A stretch of DNA of 64,000 nucleotides from Anaerocolumna sp. AGMB13025 (GTDB lineage: Bacteria > Bacillota > Clostridia > Lachnospirales > Lachnospiraceae). The stretch's first letter is position 1, and the number at the start of each line of letters is the position of its first letter. Shown piece by piece: positions 36,901 through 44,860 of this stretch. The notes under the pieces were generated by a model that searched no databases, was not told the DNA's origin, and saw only the letters and a program-made list of their open reading frames with translations. The position numbers were made by a program, and so were the translations under genes. Location of the stretch: contig NZ_CP121445.1 in the NCBI RefSeq assembly GCF_029689925.1, forward strand, positions 3,270,501-3,334,500. The letters run 5' to 3'.

Positions 36901-38219
36901 GTGCTGCAAAAATCCGGATCCGTTCCTTAAAAGCTGCCATGGAGGAACGGGAGAGAAGGAAATATGAACCGGTAAAAGAAGAAATTAACTATTCAACACC
37001 TGTTTTTACGAAGGAGAAGCGGAAGACTCATACGATTTTAGTTCCTCAGCTTTCGCCGATGCATTTTGAATTAATCAAAGAGGCAGCCATAGCCAGTGAT
37101 TACCAGCTGGAGATTTTACCGGGCATTGACCAGGCAGCCGTAGATGAAGGCTTAAAATATGTCAATAATGATGCCTGTTATCCGGCAATCCTTATTATCG
37201 GACAGATTGTTCATGCATTAAAATCCGGTAAATACGATACCGACAATACCTCTGTCCTGATATCCCAAACCGGCGGCGGATGCAGGGCAACGAATTATAT
37301 GGCCTTTTTAAAACTGGGTCTTAAGCAGGCAGGCTTTGAGCAGGTACCTTTAATTTCTTTAAATGCAGTAGGTCTTGGGGAACAACCAGGCTTTAAGGTT
37401 ACTTTGGGATTTCTTAATAAATCCATTATGGCACTTATTTACGGAGATTTATTTATGCGTGTCCTATATGGTACAAGACCCTATGAAGTAGTACCTGGTA
37501 CCGCACAAAATCTTTACCAGAAATGGAATGAAACAGCTAAGATCAATGTAAGGAATGGCAGTAAAAAAGAGTTTGACCGGAATATTAGAACCATTATCAA
37601 AGAATTTGACCAGCTGGAGGTTAAGGATATAAAGAAACCAAAAGTCGCTATCGTAGGTGAAATACTTGCTAAATACCATCCTATGGCCAATAACGGAATC
37701 ATATCCTCCCTGGAAGAAGGAGGGGCTGAAGTGGTACTGCCGGATCTTCTGGATTTCCTGCTCTATTGCCTGTATAACTCTGATTTTAAGTATAAATATC
37801 TGGGCGGCAAACGTATGAAGAAAAATGTATGTGATTTCAGTATGGTGTATCTGGACCATTACCGAAAGGTTATGAAGGAGGAACTGGCAAAAAGTAAGCG
37901 GTTTTCACCCCCAACCCCAATTAATAAACTGGCGGCTATGGCATCTTCCGTACTATCACTAGGCAACCAGACCGGTGAGGGCTGGCTTATAACGGCTGAA
38001 ATGATTGAATGCATCGAAAGCGGCATTAATAATATACTTTGTGTCCAGCCTCTAGCCTGTCTGCCAAACCACATCACCGGCAGAGGAATGTTTAAGCCGC
38101 TGAAAGAAAAGTATCCCATGGCGAATATTATGCCTATCGATTACGATCCTGGTATATCTCATGTAAATCAGCTAAACCGTATTAAATTAATGCTTTCCGT
38201 TGCCATGAAAAATGTATGA
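33912..38219 (+). CDS. Giant acyl-CoA dehydratase activase-related protein (two ASKHA domains + DUF2229 + HgdB-like)
   Basis: A 1435-residue protein of the 2-hydroxyacyl-CoA dehydratase activator family. Two BadF/BcrA-type ASKHA ATPase domains lie in tandem: residues about 3-265 (GLDIGSTTVKIAVL) and 340-610 (GIDAGSTTTKAVLI). Each has the Cys-x38-Cys pair that binds a shared [4Fe-4S] cluster in the homodimeric activator (C123/C162 and C468/C507), so one chain could form the whole cluster site. A Cys motif CDKCGNHC follows near 635, then a DUF2229 region (about 690-1000), then an HgdB-like region with further Cys. ATP-driven low-potential electron transfer is known for the family; the acceptor of these fused forms is unknown. 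No dehydratase subunits lie nearby. Confidence 0.85.
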   Translation: MNYKIGLDIGSTTVKIAVLDTDNRLIYSDYKRHLSDIKSTIIDTMSTCYQKLGDIPCDINITGSGGLSVANWLNLNFEQEVIACTKAVKTMAPETEVVIELGGEDAKITYLKEIPEQRMNNSCAGGTGAFIDQMAVLLNTDAAGLNEYAKKHKVIYPIASRCGVFAKTDIQPLLNDGAGKEDIAASILQAVVNQTIGGLACGKPIQGKVAFLGGPLYFLSELRERFIISLNLKADEIIIPENGILYPAIGAALLTGHNTKTVSRITDNCKLEINTMKGHLNESARYNLKIMIERVEGITDIKDEDVRKLQPLFHTQKEYKEFTERHNKAVMKRAELAAYSGNTYLGIDAGSTTTKAVLIGEDGELLYSYYGSNEGDPVKKAVFILKDLYSKLPVGVKIVKSTVTGYGESLMKAALHMDLGEIETIAHYKAAEYFLPGVDFILDIGGQDMKCLRIKNGTIDSILLNEACSSGCGSFIEGFAKSLNLPVDKFAYEALFAKSPVDLGTKCTVFMNSKVKQAQKEGADIADLSAGLSYSVIKNALFKVIKIRDEKDMGKKMIVQGGTFHNDALLRCFELISGREVVRPDIAGLMGAFGAALIAKEAGSYKLLEGQVSKILSDSELQRFQVKTSLKRCDKCGNHCLLTINRFSDKEAFISGNRCERGLGLTEDKTEPSYKLPNLYDYKYNKTFAYTPISLSKARRGVIGIPRALNMFDNYPFWFTLLTELGFRVELSAPSGKKMYEKGLGTIPSESVCYPAKLCHGHIINLIERGIPAIFYPSIVYEKKEYEDVDNHFNCPIVISYTEVIKNNIDQLRPVKFIAPFLSMNDDKKLVKRITEVFSEYQVTSEEAKRAVSAARAELEDYKQDLKQKGEEAIEFLKKHNKKGIVLCGKPYHIDPEVNHGIPGLINSFDMAVLTEDSIDHLAPLKNKLRVVDQWTYNSRLYRAAQKTAEEPNLELIQLNSFGCGLDSVTSDQIAEILGANGKIYTMLKIDEGNNLGAAKIRIRSLKAAMEERERRKYEPVKEEINYSTPVFTKEKRKTHTILVPQLSPMHFELIKEAAIASDYQLEILPGIDQAAVDEGLKYVNNDACYPAILIIGQIVHALKSGKYDTDNTSVLISQTGGGCRATNYMAFLKLGLKQAGFEQVPLISLNAVGLGEQPGFKVTLGFLNKSIMALIYGDLFMRVLYGTRPYEVVPGTAQNLYQKWNETAKINVRNGSKKEFDRNIRTIIKEFDQLEVKDIKKPKVAIVGEILAKYHPMANNGIISSLEEGGAEVVLPDLLDFLLYCLYNSDFKYKYLGGKRMKKNVCDFSMVYLDHYRKVMKEELAKSKRFSPPTPINKLAAMASSVLSLGNQTGEGWLITAEMIECIESGINNILCVQPLACLPNHITGRGMFKPLKEKYPMANIMPIDYDPGISHVNQLNRIKLMLSVAMKNV

Positions 38220-38257
38220 AGCTTAGTAGAAAAAATCTCTTAGCAGCTCTGGTAGGG

Positions 38258-38325
38258 GACAGCGTACGAACTGCAATTCAGAACAAAGAGTCTGGCTCGC
38301 CAGACTCTAGCGCTGACGCGCTGTC
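38258..38325. repeat. GC-rich three-stem palindromic element
   Basis: Outer arms GACAGCG / CGCTGTC enclose a perfect hairpin AGAGTCTGGC-TC-GCCAGACTCT (38287-38308) and a second AGCGC-TGAC-GCGCT (38309-38322) that competes with the outer right arm. Base composition is far richer in G+C than its surroundings. It lies between the activase stop and the bidirectional terminator in a 399-bp gap that otherwise contains no gene. Confidence 0.6.
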
Positions 38326-38375
38326 AAACTAGTGACAACTTCCTCTTAAAGCGAATGCGTCTCCTGCACGGAGTC

Positions 38376-38434
38376 TTTTTTATTATACAGACGAGTAAAA
38401 TTCAGAAATCTTTCCTCGTCTGTATAATAAAAAA
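38376..38434. terminator. Strong bidirectional terminator
   Basis: Perfect 20-bp arms (outer T6/A6, core TATTATACAGACGAG and its complement) with a 19-nt loop. It lies between the convergent activase and vanT genes and gives U-tails on both strands. Confidence 0.9.
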
Positions 38435-38618
38435 AAACTTGATAAACTCAATCTGTCTTCTGCCAGTAACTGAGTTTACCAAGTAATCATTAAAACAGTG
38501 GTTTAAATTCTTGTATTCTAAAACGGCGGTCTGAGTTCCTAAATTCTATAACGGAAGAAGTCCCCTGAATCCAGTTCCTAAATCCTTATCAAGTTTACGT
38601 AATAAGGGTTCAGGATAA

Positions 38619-40799
38619 TTATTCTATATAAATTCTATTTAAACGGTTGCCCAGCCTTGTAAGCAGTTCATTTGTTATTGTACCGGATTTTTCTGCCACT
38701 TCCTCCGCACCGATGAAAGCACTGCCTTCCCTGCCGATAACCGTTACAATATCATCTGGTTCAATTTGCGGAATATCAGTTATATCAATCATAAGCTGAT
38801 CCATACAGATCCGGCCGATAATGGGGGCTTTAAAGCCTTTTACTAAAACCTGCCCTTCTTCCATATTTCTTGGAATTCCATCGGCATATCCTATGGTTAC
38901 CACAGCAATATTCCGGTCCTCCCTGGCGGTAAAGGTCCGTCCATAGCTGACGGCTTCTCCCTTATCAAGGATTTTGGTCATTACAATTCGTGCTTTCACG
39001 GACAGAACTGGTTTTAGATTAACCAGTACTCTGGTAGTATCCTGATCAGAGCTTAATACACCATAAAGTGCAATACCAACTCTGGCGTAGTCACAGTGAA
39101 GCTCTGGATAATTCAATACACCATAGCTGCTTTGAATATGGAGTTTTCCAGGATCATATCCTAAGTCATTTAGTCTGCGGACGGTTTTATAAAAATGATT
39201 GATCTGTCCTTTGGTAAATTCTATATCCTCTAAAGTCCTCCCATCGGATACGCTTAAGTGGGTATAAGTGCCTTCAATCATTAGGTTAGCAAGCTGAAAG
39301 ATACCTTCCAGATTAGTAAGATTCGTATAATTTTCCCCCAGACGATGCATACCGGTATCAATTTTAATATGAACCTTAATAGTCTGGCCAAAGCGGTTTA
39401 AGGTCTGTGCATAATCATAGTCAACCACTGTCTGGATTAAATCATATTTGACCAGATATTTAAAGTCCTGAGGATGGGTATATCCAAAAATCAGGATTTC
39501 TCCTTTTACACCGTTTCTTCGCAAGTTGACACCTTCTGTAAGAGTAGCAACGGCAAAGGAATGAATGCCAATGCGGTTTAATTCTTTCGCAATATGAATA
39601 TCTCCATGACCGTAAGCATTGGCCTTAACCACAGCCATAAGAGTACAGTCCTTTGGCAATACTGCTTGCAACGCTTCTGTATTCCCCCGCAGATTTTCCA
39701 AGTTAATTTCAATCCAGGCACGGCCTTTGGTATCCGGAGTCTCCTTTATTCCCAATCTCATTTTCTTAAAATAGCGGATGACGAAAACGTAACTAAGACC
39801 AAACAAGAGAGAGAGGATACAAACTGCAAGGTAGTGAAGCAGACTGTTATAAATGAAGAAGCTCTCTATCCCAAACACTTTGGCTGCCCCTCTAACTATA
39901 ATAATTGCGAGTGGATGTATGATATATACAACCATGGATAAAGTGCGAAGATATTGATAGCGGCTGCCTCGAAAGGATAAAAGACTCTGGAACAAATAGT
40001 ACATACATGGAATCAAAAATATATACATGCTGTCATGCCGCTGATAACCATAATGATGCAAAGTCAAGCCTTCTGCTAATAGAAGTATACTAAAAAACAA
40101 TAAGCCCTTTATACTTTGTGTCAAGGTTAACTCCTGCCGTTTACTTCCAAGGAAAGCTCCCATTATCAGAAAGACAGGAGCATAGAATATGCCGTTTCTG
40201 GTGTAATCAAAGAGTTTGAAGAGAGTATCGTAAATGGTTTTTAACCAAGGCACCTCTGCCGTTAGACCATAATAACTATCTCCTAATAATCCCAAAATGT
40301 AAAGAACGATGGAAAGGATAATAACAGTTTGTTCTTTGAAGTACTTCGTTAGCGTTACGGTTACAATCACACCTAGAATTACCGCCGGAAGATACCACAG
40401 ATGATAAAAAGTACCATTCACCAGAAGATCCTTAATAACTGTGGCGACACCTTTTTGATTAAAGTATCCGGCATATAGGTTAATAGGGAGGTAGATTAAA
40501 ATTGCAATACCGTACAAATTAGCGGTTTTGATAAGAAATTTTTTTATGGGAGCCATATCCCCTTTTTTCATAAAACCAGACAAAAGAAAGAAACCTGTTA
40601 CCATAAAAAAGAACGGTACTGCAATTCTTGCAATTATCCTTGTTACTATAAAATCTGCGGTGGGATTAAAGGTCATTAAGGGAGAGGTATGTATCGCCAC
40701 AATCAGAAAAGCTGCAATTATCCGAAAAAAATCCAGCCCGTCATAATTTTTACTGCCAATAATTTTCTGCCCGGTAAGGGCATTGTCGTTTTTATTCAT
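38619..40799 (-). CDS. vanT: VanT-type membrane serine racemase (acyltransferase-like + alanine racemase domains)
   Basis: Supplies D-Ser for D-Ala-D-Ser peptidoglycan precursors; 726 residues. The N-terminal 345 residues are an acyltransferase-3-like membrane domain with about ten helices, thought to take up L-Ser. The C-terminal part is a PLP racemase: Lys in AVVKANAYGHG, catalytic Tyr in TIGYADGIPR, and GRICMDQ. At the substrate pocket alanine racemases have Tyr near their C-terminus; here the aligned residue appears to be Asn (TRLGNRLNR), as reported for VanT, which favours serine. The start is the ATG at 40799 (GGGTGG upstream). It is the last gene of vanG-vanXY-vanT, 273 bp behind vanXY, with repeats between. 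Confidence 0.9.
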   Translation of the reverse strand: MNKNDNALTGQKIIGSKNYDGLDFFRIIAAFLIVAIHTSPLMTFNPTADFIVTRIIARIAVPFFFMVTGFFLLSGFMKKGDMAPIKKFLIKTANLYGIAILIYLPINLYAGYFNQKGVATVIKDLLVNGTFYHLWYLPAVILGVIVTVTLTKYFKEQTVIILSIVLYILGLLGDSYYGLTAEVPWLKTIYDTLFKLFDYTRNGIFYAPVFLIMGAFLGSKRQELTLTQSIKGLLFFSILLLAEGLTLHHYGYQRHDSMYIFLIPCMYYLFQSLLSFRGSRYQYLRTLSMVVYIIHPLAIIIVRGAAKVFGIESFFIYNSLLHYLAVCILSLLFGLSYVFVIRYFKKMRLGIKETPDTKGRAWIEINLENLRGNTEALQAVLPKDCTLMAVVKANAYGHGDIHIAKELNRIGIHSFAVATLTEGVNLRRNGVKGEILIFGYTHPQDFKYLVKYDLIQTVVDYDYAQTLNRFGQTIKVHIKIDTGMHRLGENYTNLTNLEGIFQLANLMIEGTYTHLSVSDGRTLEDIEFTKGQINHFYKTVRRLNDLGYDPGKLHIQSSYGVLNYPELHCDYARVGIALYGVLSSDQDTTRVLVNLKPVLSVKARIVMTKILDKGEAVSYGRTFTAREDRNIAVVTIGYADGIPRNMEEGQVLVKGFKAPIIGRICMDQLMIDITDIPQIEPDDIVTVIGREGSAFIGAEEVAEKSGTITNELLTRLGNRLNRIYIE

Positions 40800-40855
40800 G
40801 TTTCCACCCATTGTATATCGCTAGTTCATACGCAATACTGCCCTAAAATAACCGG

Positions 40856-40978
40856 TTGAAAGAATCAATTATTTTCAATCTTTCAAAAAAGTAAATTTTC
40901 TTTCAACCTTTGAAAGAATCAATTATATCATCTTTCAAAAAAGTAAATATTCTTTCAACCTTTGAAAGAATCAATTAT
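40856..40978. repeat. Direct and inverted repeats in the vanXY-vanT gap
   Basis: A 47-nt unit starting CTTTCAAAAAAGTAAAT and ending GAATCAATTAT occurs at 40880-40926 and 40932-40978 with one mismatch, period 52. A third partial copy (TTGAAAGAATCAATTAT) lies at 40856-40872. Each unit contains CTTTCAA-CCT-TTGAAAG, a 7-bp dyad. It sits just upstream of vanT on the minus strand. Confidence 0.85.
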
Positions 40979-41072
40979 GGACATCCTTGAACATTTGCAA
41001 TGTCTTCCTTTCTATACAAATTTTTTTATTTTTTTAATCAAAGTATTATATGCATATTTATTAGAATGAAAT

Positions 41073-41840
41073 TTATTTGATCTTTCTTAACGTAATTATA
41101 AATCCATCTATATTATTTCCCGATATCTGATAGGGAATATCCTGAGGCAATTCAATTGACAGGTTCTCAAGCTGTAATAGGCTTATATAAAAAATCTCAT
41201 AAGTATATTCGTTATTAAAGAATTTTAAATGCTTGCCGTTATAAGGAAAGTTTTTTAAATACTGGATATACTCCTCTAACGACAGGTTCTTTAAATTCAT
41301 GATTTCCGAATGAGGATAACCGACATATCTAAAATGCCAGGGTTCCTGGGCAATACCGGTTATTGCTTCTTTACCTTTTGGGTAGCGCTCAATAAAACCA
41401 TAGTGGATTGCTTTTTTGCGAAACTCCATACAGATTCCGGTATATGGAAAATGAGGACGGATAAAATCATACTCCCCATTATTCTCTGCCAGGTCAATGG
41501 CTAATCCGGTTTGGTGTTCACTGCGGTCCGGAAGTGCTACATATTTCTCTGTAAATTCCTTCCCGTTATCAATAAGGGAAGAAGAGTAAATCTGTTTTTG
41601 TTCTTCTCTGGTACGAAAACCACTGACGGGTAAAATCCCATTATTACAATCCAAACTATTTAATATTTGAGATAGTTCCTTCGCAGCTACATAATCCAGC
41701 AGAATATCCGGATAGTTATAATTCACAGAAACTAAGGCAGCTCCATAATTATTATCTCTTTTGGAAATGGGATTCTCTCTGTTAACAAGTATCAAATTAC
41801 CGCTGTATATACTGGCTGTATTTAAATCTAATGTTCTCAT
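41073..41840 (-). CDS. vanXY: VanXY-type D,D-dipeptidase/D,D-carboxypeptidase
   Basis: Zinc peptidase that hydrolyses D-Ala-D-Ala and removes terminal D-Ala from UDP-MurNAc-pentapeptide, so that D-Ala-D-Ser precursors dominate. Motif SEHQTGLAIDLA gives zinc ligands H109 and D116, and EPWHFRYVG gives catalytic E166 and ligand H169; the upstream SGFRTREEQ is also conserved. The ATG at 41840 gives 255 residues, close to VanXY-G, and starts MRTLDLN as in relatives. An in-frame GTG at 41918 would add 26 residues without similarity. No signal peptide, consistent with cytosolic VanXY and unlike membrane VanY. It lies 131 bp behind vanG. Confidence 0.88.
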   Translation of the reverse strand: MRTLDLNTASIYSGNLILVNRENPISKRDNNYGAALVSVNYNYPDILLDYVAAKELSQILNSLDCNNGILPVSGFRTREEQKQIYSSSLIDNGKEFTEKYVALPDRSEHQTGLAIDLAENNGEYDFIRPHFPYTGICMEFRKKAIHYGFIERYPKGKEAITGIAQEPWHFRYVGYPHSEIMNLKNLSLEEYIQYLKNFPYNGKHLKFFNNEYTYEIFYISLLQLENLSIELPQDIPYQISGNNIDGFIITLRKIK

Positions 41841-41971
41841 ATAAAACGTCCTTATCACATTAACTGTGGTTGCCGTTGATAATACCGGCATTCCTTTCTT
41901 ACATTTTTTTTCATTCACTCCTTACACCTATTCATACAGCCATAAATCCTAATTTCCCAGATTAGCAATGT

Positions 41972-43018
41972 TTATTCCCCAAGTGAAAGTTTAATCAGCC
42001 TGTCCAGAATATCTTCAAAGGATAGACCGATGCCTTTTAACATATTGGGGTATCTGCTGTGAGCGGTAAACCCTGGTATGGTATTTACTTCATTAAATAC
42101 GATTTCCTCCTTAGGAGTTAAAAACATATCAACCCGCGCAAAACCCCGGCAGCCTAGCGCTTTGTAAATGATAAGGGCAGAAGCCTTTATTTGGTCTTCC
42201 GTTTCTTTCCTGATTCTTGCAGGCATATGGATACGGGAAGTCGTTAAGGTATATTTCTCTGTGAAATCAAAAAAACCCTGGGTTAATTCAATTTCATCCA
42301 CTTCACCAATAATAGGCTCCTCATTGCCTAAAACCGCGCAACCCACTTCGAACCCCTCAATGGTTTCTTCTATAACTACTTTATTATCATGGAGAAAAGC
42401 CGTAGATACCGCTTCTGCTAAATGTTCCTGATCCGCAACTTTTGTAATGCCAAAGGAGGAACCGGATTTTACAGGTTTTACAAATACCGGATAGGTCAAA
42501 GTCTTAGTCAGTTCGAAGAGTTCCGGTGTTTTTGTCCCCTTATATAGAACAACGGAGAGAGGGGTTTTAATACCCGCAAGAGATACTATTTTATGGGCAT
42601 AATCCTTGTCCATGCATAAGGCAGAACTTATGGTATCGCAGCCAATTAACGGGATTCCTGCCAGTTCTATAAGACCCTGGACAGTACCGTCTTCACCATT
42701 TTTGCCGTGAAGTACCGGGAATGCCCCATGGATTCGGGTTAGACAGGTTTTCGTCCCTTGAAATTCAATAATTCCATGATCGGTCCGGTTAGGTGAAATC
42801 ATGGCAGGAACACAGGATTCATCTAAGAACCAGGTATTATCTAATATCTTTTGGGTATCCCCTTGAAAACGAAACCAGCTGCCCTCCTTTGTAATACCGA
42901 TCATAATAATGTCATACAGCTCTGTATTCATATGAGTGATTACCGCATAAGCAGATTGCAGTGAAACCTCATACTCCGTAGAGCACCCACCAAATAAAAC
43001 CGCTATAATTTTTTTCAT
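41972..43018 (-). CDS. vanG: D-Ala-D-Ser ligase, VanG-like
   Basis: ATP-grasp ligase of 348 residues. It has FGGCSTEYEVSLQSA at the N-terminus, LHGKNGEDGTVQGL, FVKPVKSGSSFGI and FNEVNTIPGFTAHSRYP, the Ddl/Van core. The omega-loop region reads F-T-E254-K255-Y256, the EKY of Van-type ligases, where housekeeping Ddl has a Tyr-Lys pair. The following TLTTSRIHMPARI is VanG-like. Presence of VanXY and VanT supports D-Ser, not D-Lac, as second substrate. GGGAG is 9 nt before the ATG and lies inside a duplicated leader. It is first in the operon. Resistance to vancomycin is possible but not proven; such clusters can be silent. Confidence 0.9.
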   Translation of the reverse strand: MKKIIAVLFGGCSTEYEVSLQSAYAVITHMNTELYDIIMIGITKEGSWFRFQGDTQKILDNTWFLDESCVPAMISPNRTDHGIIEFQGTKTCLTRIHGAFPVLHGKNGEDGTVQGLIELAGIPLIGCDTISSALCMDKDYAHKIVSLAGIKTPLSVVLYKGTKTPELFELTKTLTYPVFVKPVKSGSSFGITKVADQEHLAEAVSTAFLHDNKVVIEETIEGFEVGCAVLGNEEPIIGEVDEIELTQGFFDFTEKYTLTTSRIHMPARIRKETEDQIKASALIIYKALGCRGFARVDMFLTPKEEIVFNEVNTIPGFTAHSRYPNMLKGIGLSFEDILDRLIKLSLGE

Positions 43019-43026
43019 AATAATAA

Positions 43027-43160
43027 ACTCCCATCTGTGCGCTTAATAGCGCACCTTTAATCAGGATGTTGAAAAAGTTTTTCTTTTCAACGTACTCCCA
43101 TCTGTGCGCTTAATAGCGCACCTTTAATCAGGATGTTGAAAAAGTTTTTCTTTTCAACGT
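43027..43160 (-). repeat. Perfect 67-bp tandem duplication in the vanG leader
   Basis: Units 43027-43093 and 43094-43160 are identical. Each holds GTGCGC-TTAATA-GCGCAC and GTTGAAAA-8 nt-TTTTCAAC dyads and one copy of the CTCCC that forms the minus-strand GGGAG ribosome site. In the mRNA the order is A-rich hairpin, GC hairpin, GGGAG, then the same again, then ATG. The remaining 290 bp up to fetA hold two promoters and no gene. Confidence 0.9.
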
Positions 43161-43200
43161 ATAATTTTAAACAATCTTATTATTTTGTAGTTCCTCATTG

Positions 43201-43209
43201 ATTATACCA
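43201..43209 (-). promoter_or_regulatory. Extended -10 promoter of the van operon
   Basis: On the minus strand TGGTATAAT gives an extended -10. No clear -35 is seen 17 bp upstream. Transcription would start near 43194, giving a leader of about 175 nt that carries both copies of the duplication. Confidence 0.5.
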
Positions 43210-43374
43210 AATAAAGTAGTAATGTATTTTAAGTTACTCTTATTAAGTCTTAAGAATTACTTATGAAATGGTTATGTAATTCTTTGGAATTCCTTAATAT
43301 GGGCGTTTCTGGTTTTTCAGAGTATTAAAAGATTAAAATTATTTTGTTCAATAATAGAATTTAATTGAAAGTAT

Positions 43375-43403
43375 TTGAAACATCATGCAGCGTTGTTTAT
43401 AAT
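43375..43403 (+). promoter_or_regulatory. Sigma-A-type promoter of fetAB
   Basis: TTGAAA and TATAAT with a 17-bp spacer, 47 bp upstream of the fetA start. Confidence 0.65.
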
Positions 43404-43449
43404 TAAATATGAAATCGATACTATTTAATAATAAATCGAAGGAGAATAT

Positions 43450-44085
43450 ATGGATAAGATAATTTTAGAAACTAAATCATTAAGCTATCATAACCTGATT
43501 AAGTATCAGGATATTAAAATATATGAAAATCATACTAATTTTATAGTTGGTAAAAGCGGCACGGGTAAATCCACCTTATTAAGACTATTTAATAGTACCT
43601 TACCACCCAGTGAAGGAAGTATATGGTATAAAGACCAGGATGTAATGACCTTGGATACCATAAAATTAAGAAAAGAGATTTTGCTGATAAGTCAGTTGGT
43701 ATACCTGTTCGATGACAGTATAAAAGGAAATTTTACTGAGTTTTATAAGTACAGGGATATGCCTGTTCCTACGGATCAAAAGATAAAGGAATTTTTAGAA
43801 ATCTGCTGTCTGGACCTGCCTTTGGAGAAGGATTGTTTAACCATGTCAGGAGGGGAGCGGCAACGAGTATATACTGCAATCTTTTTATCATTTTTGCCTG
43901 AAGTACTTATGCTAGATGAACCGACTTCTGCTTTAGATCAGCAGAATGGTCACAATGTGATACATAATGTGCTTGGATTTTGCAAAGAAAACAGGATAAC
44001 GACTATAATAGTAAGTCATGATCAGGAATTAACGAATTCCTTTGCTGAAAAAGTAATTACACTAGAAAAGAGGGAGAATCAATGA
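43450..44085 (+). CDS. fetA: ABC transporter ATPase, FetA/YbbL-like
   Basis: ATPase subunit of the FetAB iron exporter type, 211 residues. Walker A is VGKSGTGKST, signature MSGGERQR, Walker B LMLDEPTSALD and switch VSHDQE. It is a short ATPase with no extra domain, as in FetA. GAAGGAG lies 6 nt before the ATG. Its ATGA overlaps the permease gene by 4 nt. In E. coli the pair exports iron and raises resistance to oxidative stress; the metal here is inferred from homology only. Confidence 0.82.
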   Translation: MDKIILETKSLSYHNLIKYQDIKIYENHTNFIVGKSGTGKSTLLRLFNSTLPPSEGSIWYKDQDVMTLDTIKLRKEILLISQLVYLFDDSIKGNFTEFYKYRDMPVPTDQKIKEFLEICCLDLPLEKDCLTMSGGERQRVYTAIFLSFLPEVLMLDEPTSALDQQNGHNVIHNVLGFCKENRITTIIVSHDQELTNSFAEKVITLEKRENQ

Positions 44086-44855
44086 AAGGAGCCGTACAAC
44101 TAAACATTATACAGTTCAGTATGATTTATCTGCTGTTGCTGATTGTTCTATTTATTATGAAAAAGTCAAAAATTAACCAGACCAGACTTTTACTGTTAGC
44201 AAGTTTACGGATGACGGTTCAGTTGGTATTGGCAGGACTTATACTGACCTATATTTTTGGTAACCCTCATCCGGCATTTGTAGTACTTTATATTGTAATC
44301 ATGGTCGGTTATTCTATACGGAGGGTTTTATCAAAAAGTAAAGATATTAACAAAACTTTTAAGATAGCAGTTGCAGTTTCCATGACTTTATCCGGCGTAT
44401 CGGTACTGTGCTTTTTCGTAATTGCCGTAGTGGGAGAGAATATTTTTAATCCCCAATATACCATACCCCTTGCCGGTATGATTATCGGCAATTCCATGAC
44501 TGGAATTACTTTAGGATTAAAAACATTTACAGAGAACATCAAAAAAGAAAGAAATAGAATCGATGCCTTATTAAACCTTGGGGTGACCCCAAAAAAAGTA
44601 TTACTGCCTTTTGTAAATAATTCCCTTGAAACTGCTTTGCTACCTACTCTAAACAATATGCTGGGAATGGGGATCGTTTCACTTCCAGGAATGATGACGG
44701 GACAGATTCTTTCAGGCACGGTACCCACAACAGCGATTATGTACCAAATAGCAATTATGATTGCAATCTGTACTGCCGTTTGTCTAACTGTATTCTGTTC
44801 ACTTCAGTTTGGATTTAAAACTTTATATAATAAGAGAAATCAGATTAATTTCTGA
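44082..44855 (+). CDS. fetB: ABC permease, FetB family (UPF0014)
   Basis: Membrane subunit, 257 residues, with six to seven helices (about 9-25, 37-58, 62-80, 95-122, 128-150, 185-215, 222-245). Family signatures are PLAGMIIGNSMTG and LPGMMTGQILSG with the cytosolic loop RIDALLNLGVTPKK. It matches FetB/UPF0014 in length and motif order. It overlaps fetA. A minisatellite begins 6 bp after the stop, with no terminator before it. Confidence 0.9.
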   Translation: MKGAVQLNIIQFSMIYLLLLIVLFIMKKSKINQTRLLLLASLRMTVQLVLAGLILTYIFGNPHPAFVVLYIVIMVGYSIRRVLSKSKDINKTFKIAVAVSMTLSGVSVLCFFVIAVVGENIFNPQYTIPLAGMIIGNSMTGITLGLKTFTENIKKERNRIDALLNLGVTPKKVLLPFVNNSLETALLPTLNNMLGMGIVSLPGMMTGQILSGTVPTTAIMYQIAIMIAICTAVCLTVFCSLQFGFKTLYNKRNQINF

Positions 44856-44860
44856 AACTA

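Noticed and set aside
38619..40799. Housekeeping alanine racemase
   Set aside because: The long acyltransferase-like membrane domain and the van neighbours identify VanT; ordinary Alr proteins are soluble and about 380 residues.
41841..41918. Extended vanXY N-terminus or a 19-codon leader peptide at 41910-41851
   Set aside because: The GTG-start extension has no similarity to VanXY proteins; the small frame has AAGGAG only 3 nt from its ATG, too close for good initiation. Kept only as a remote possibility.
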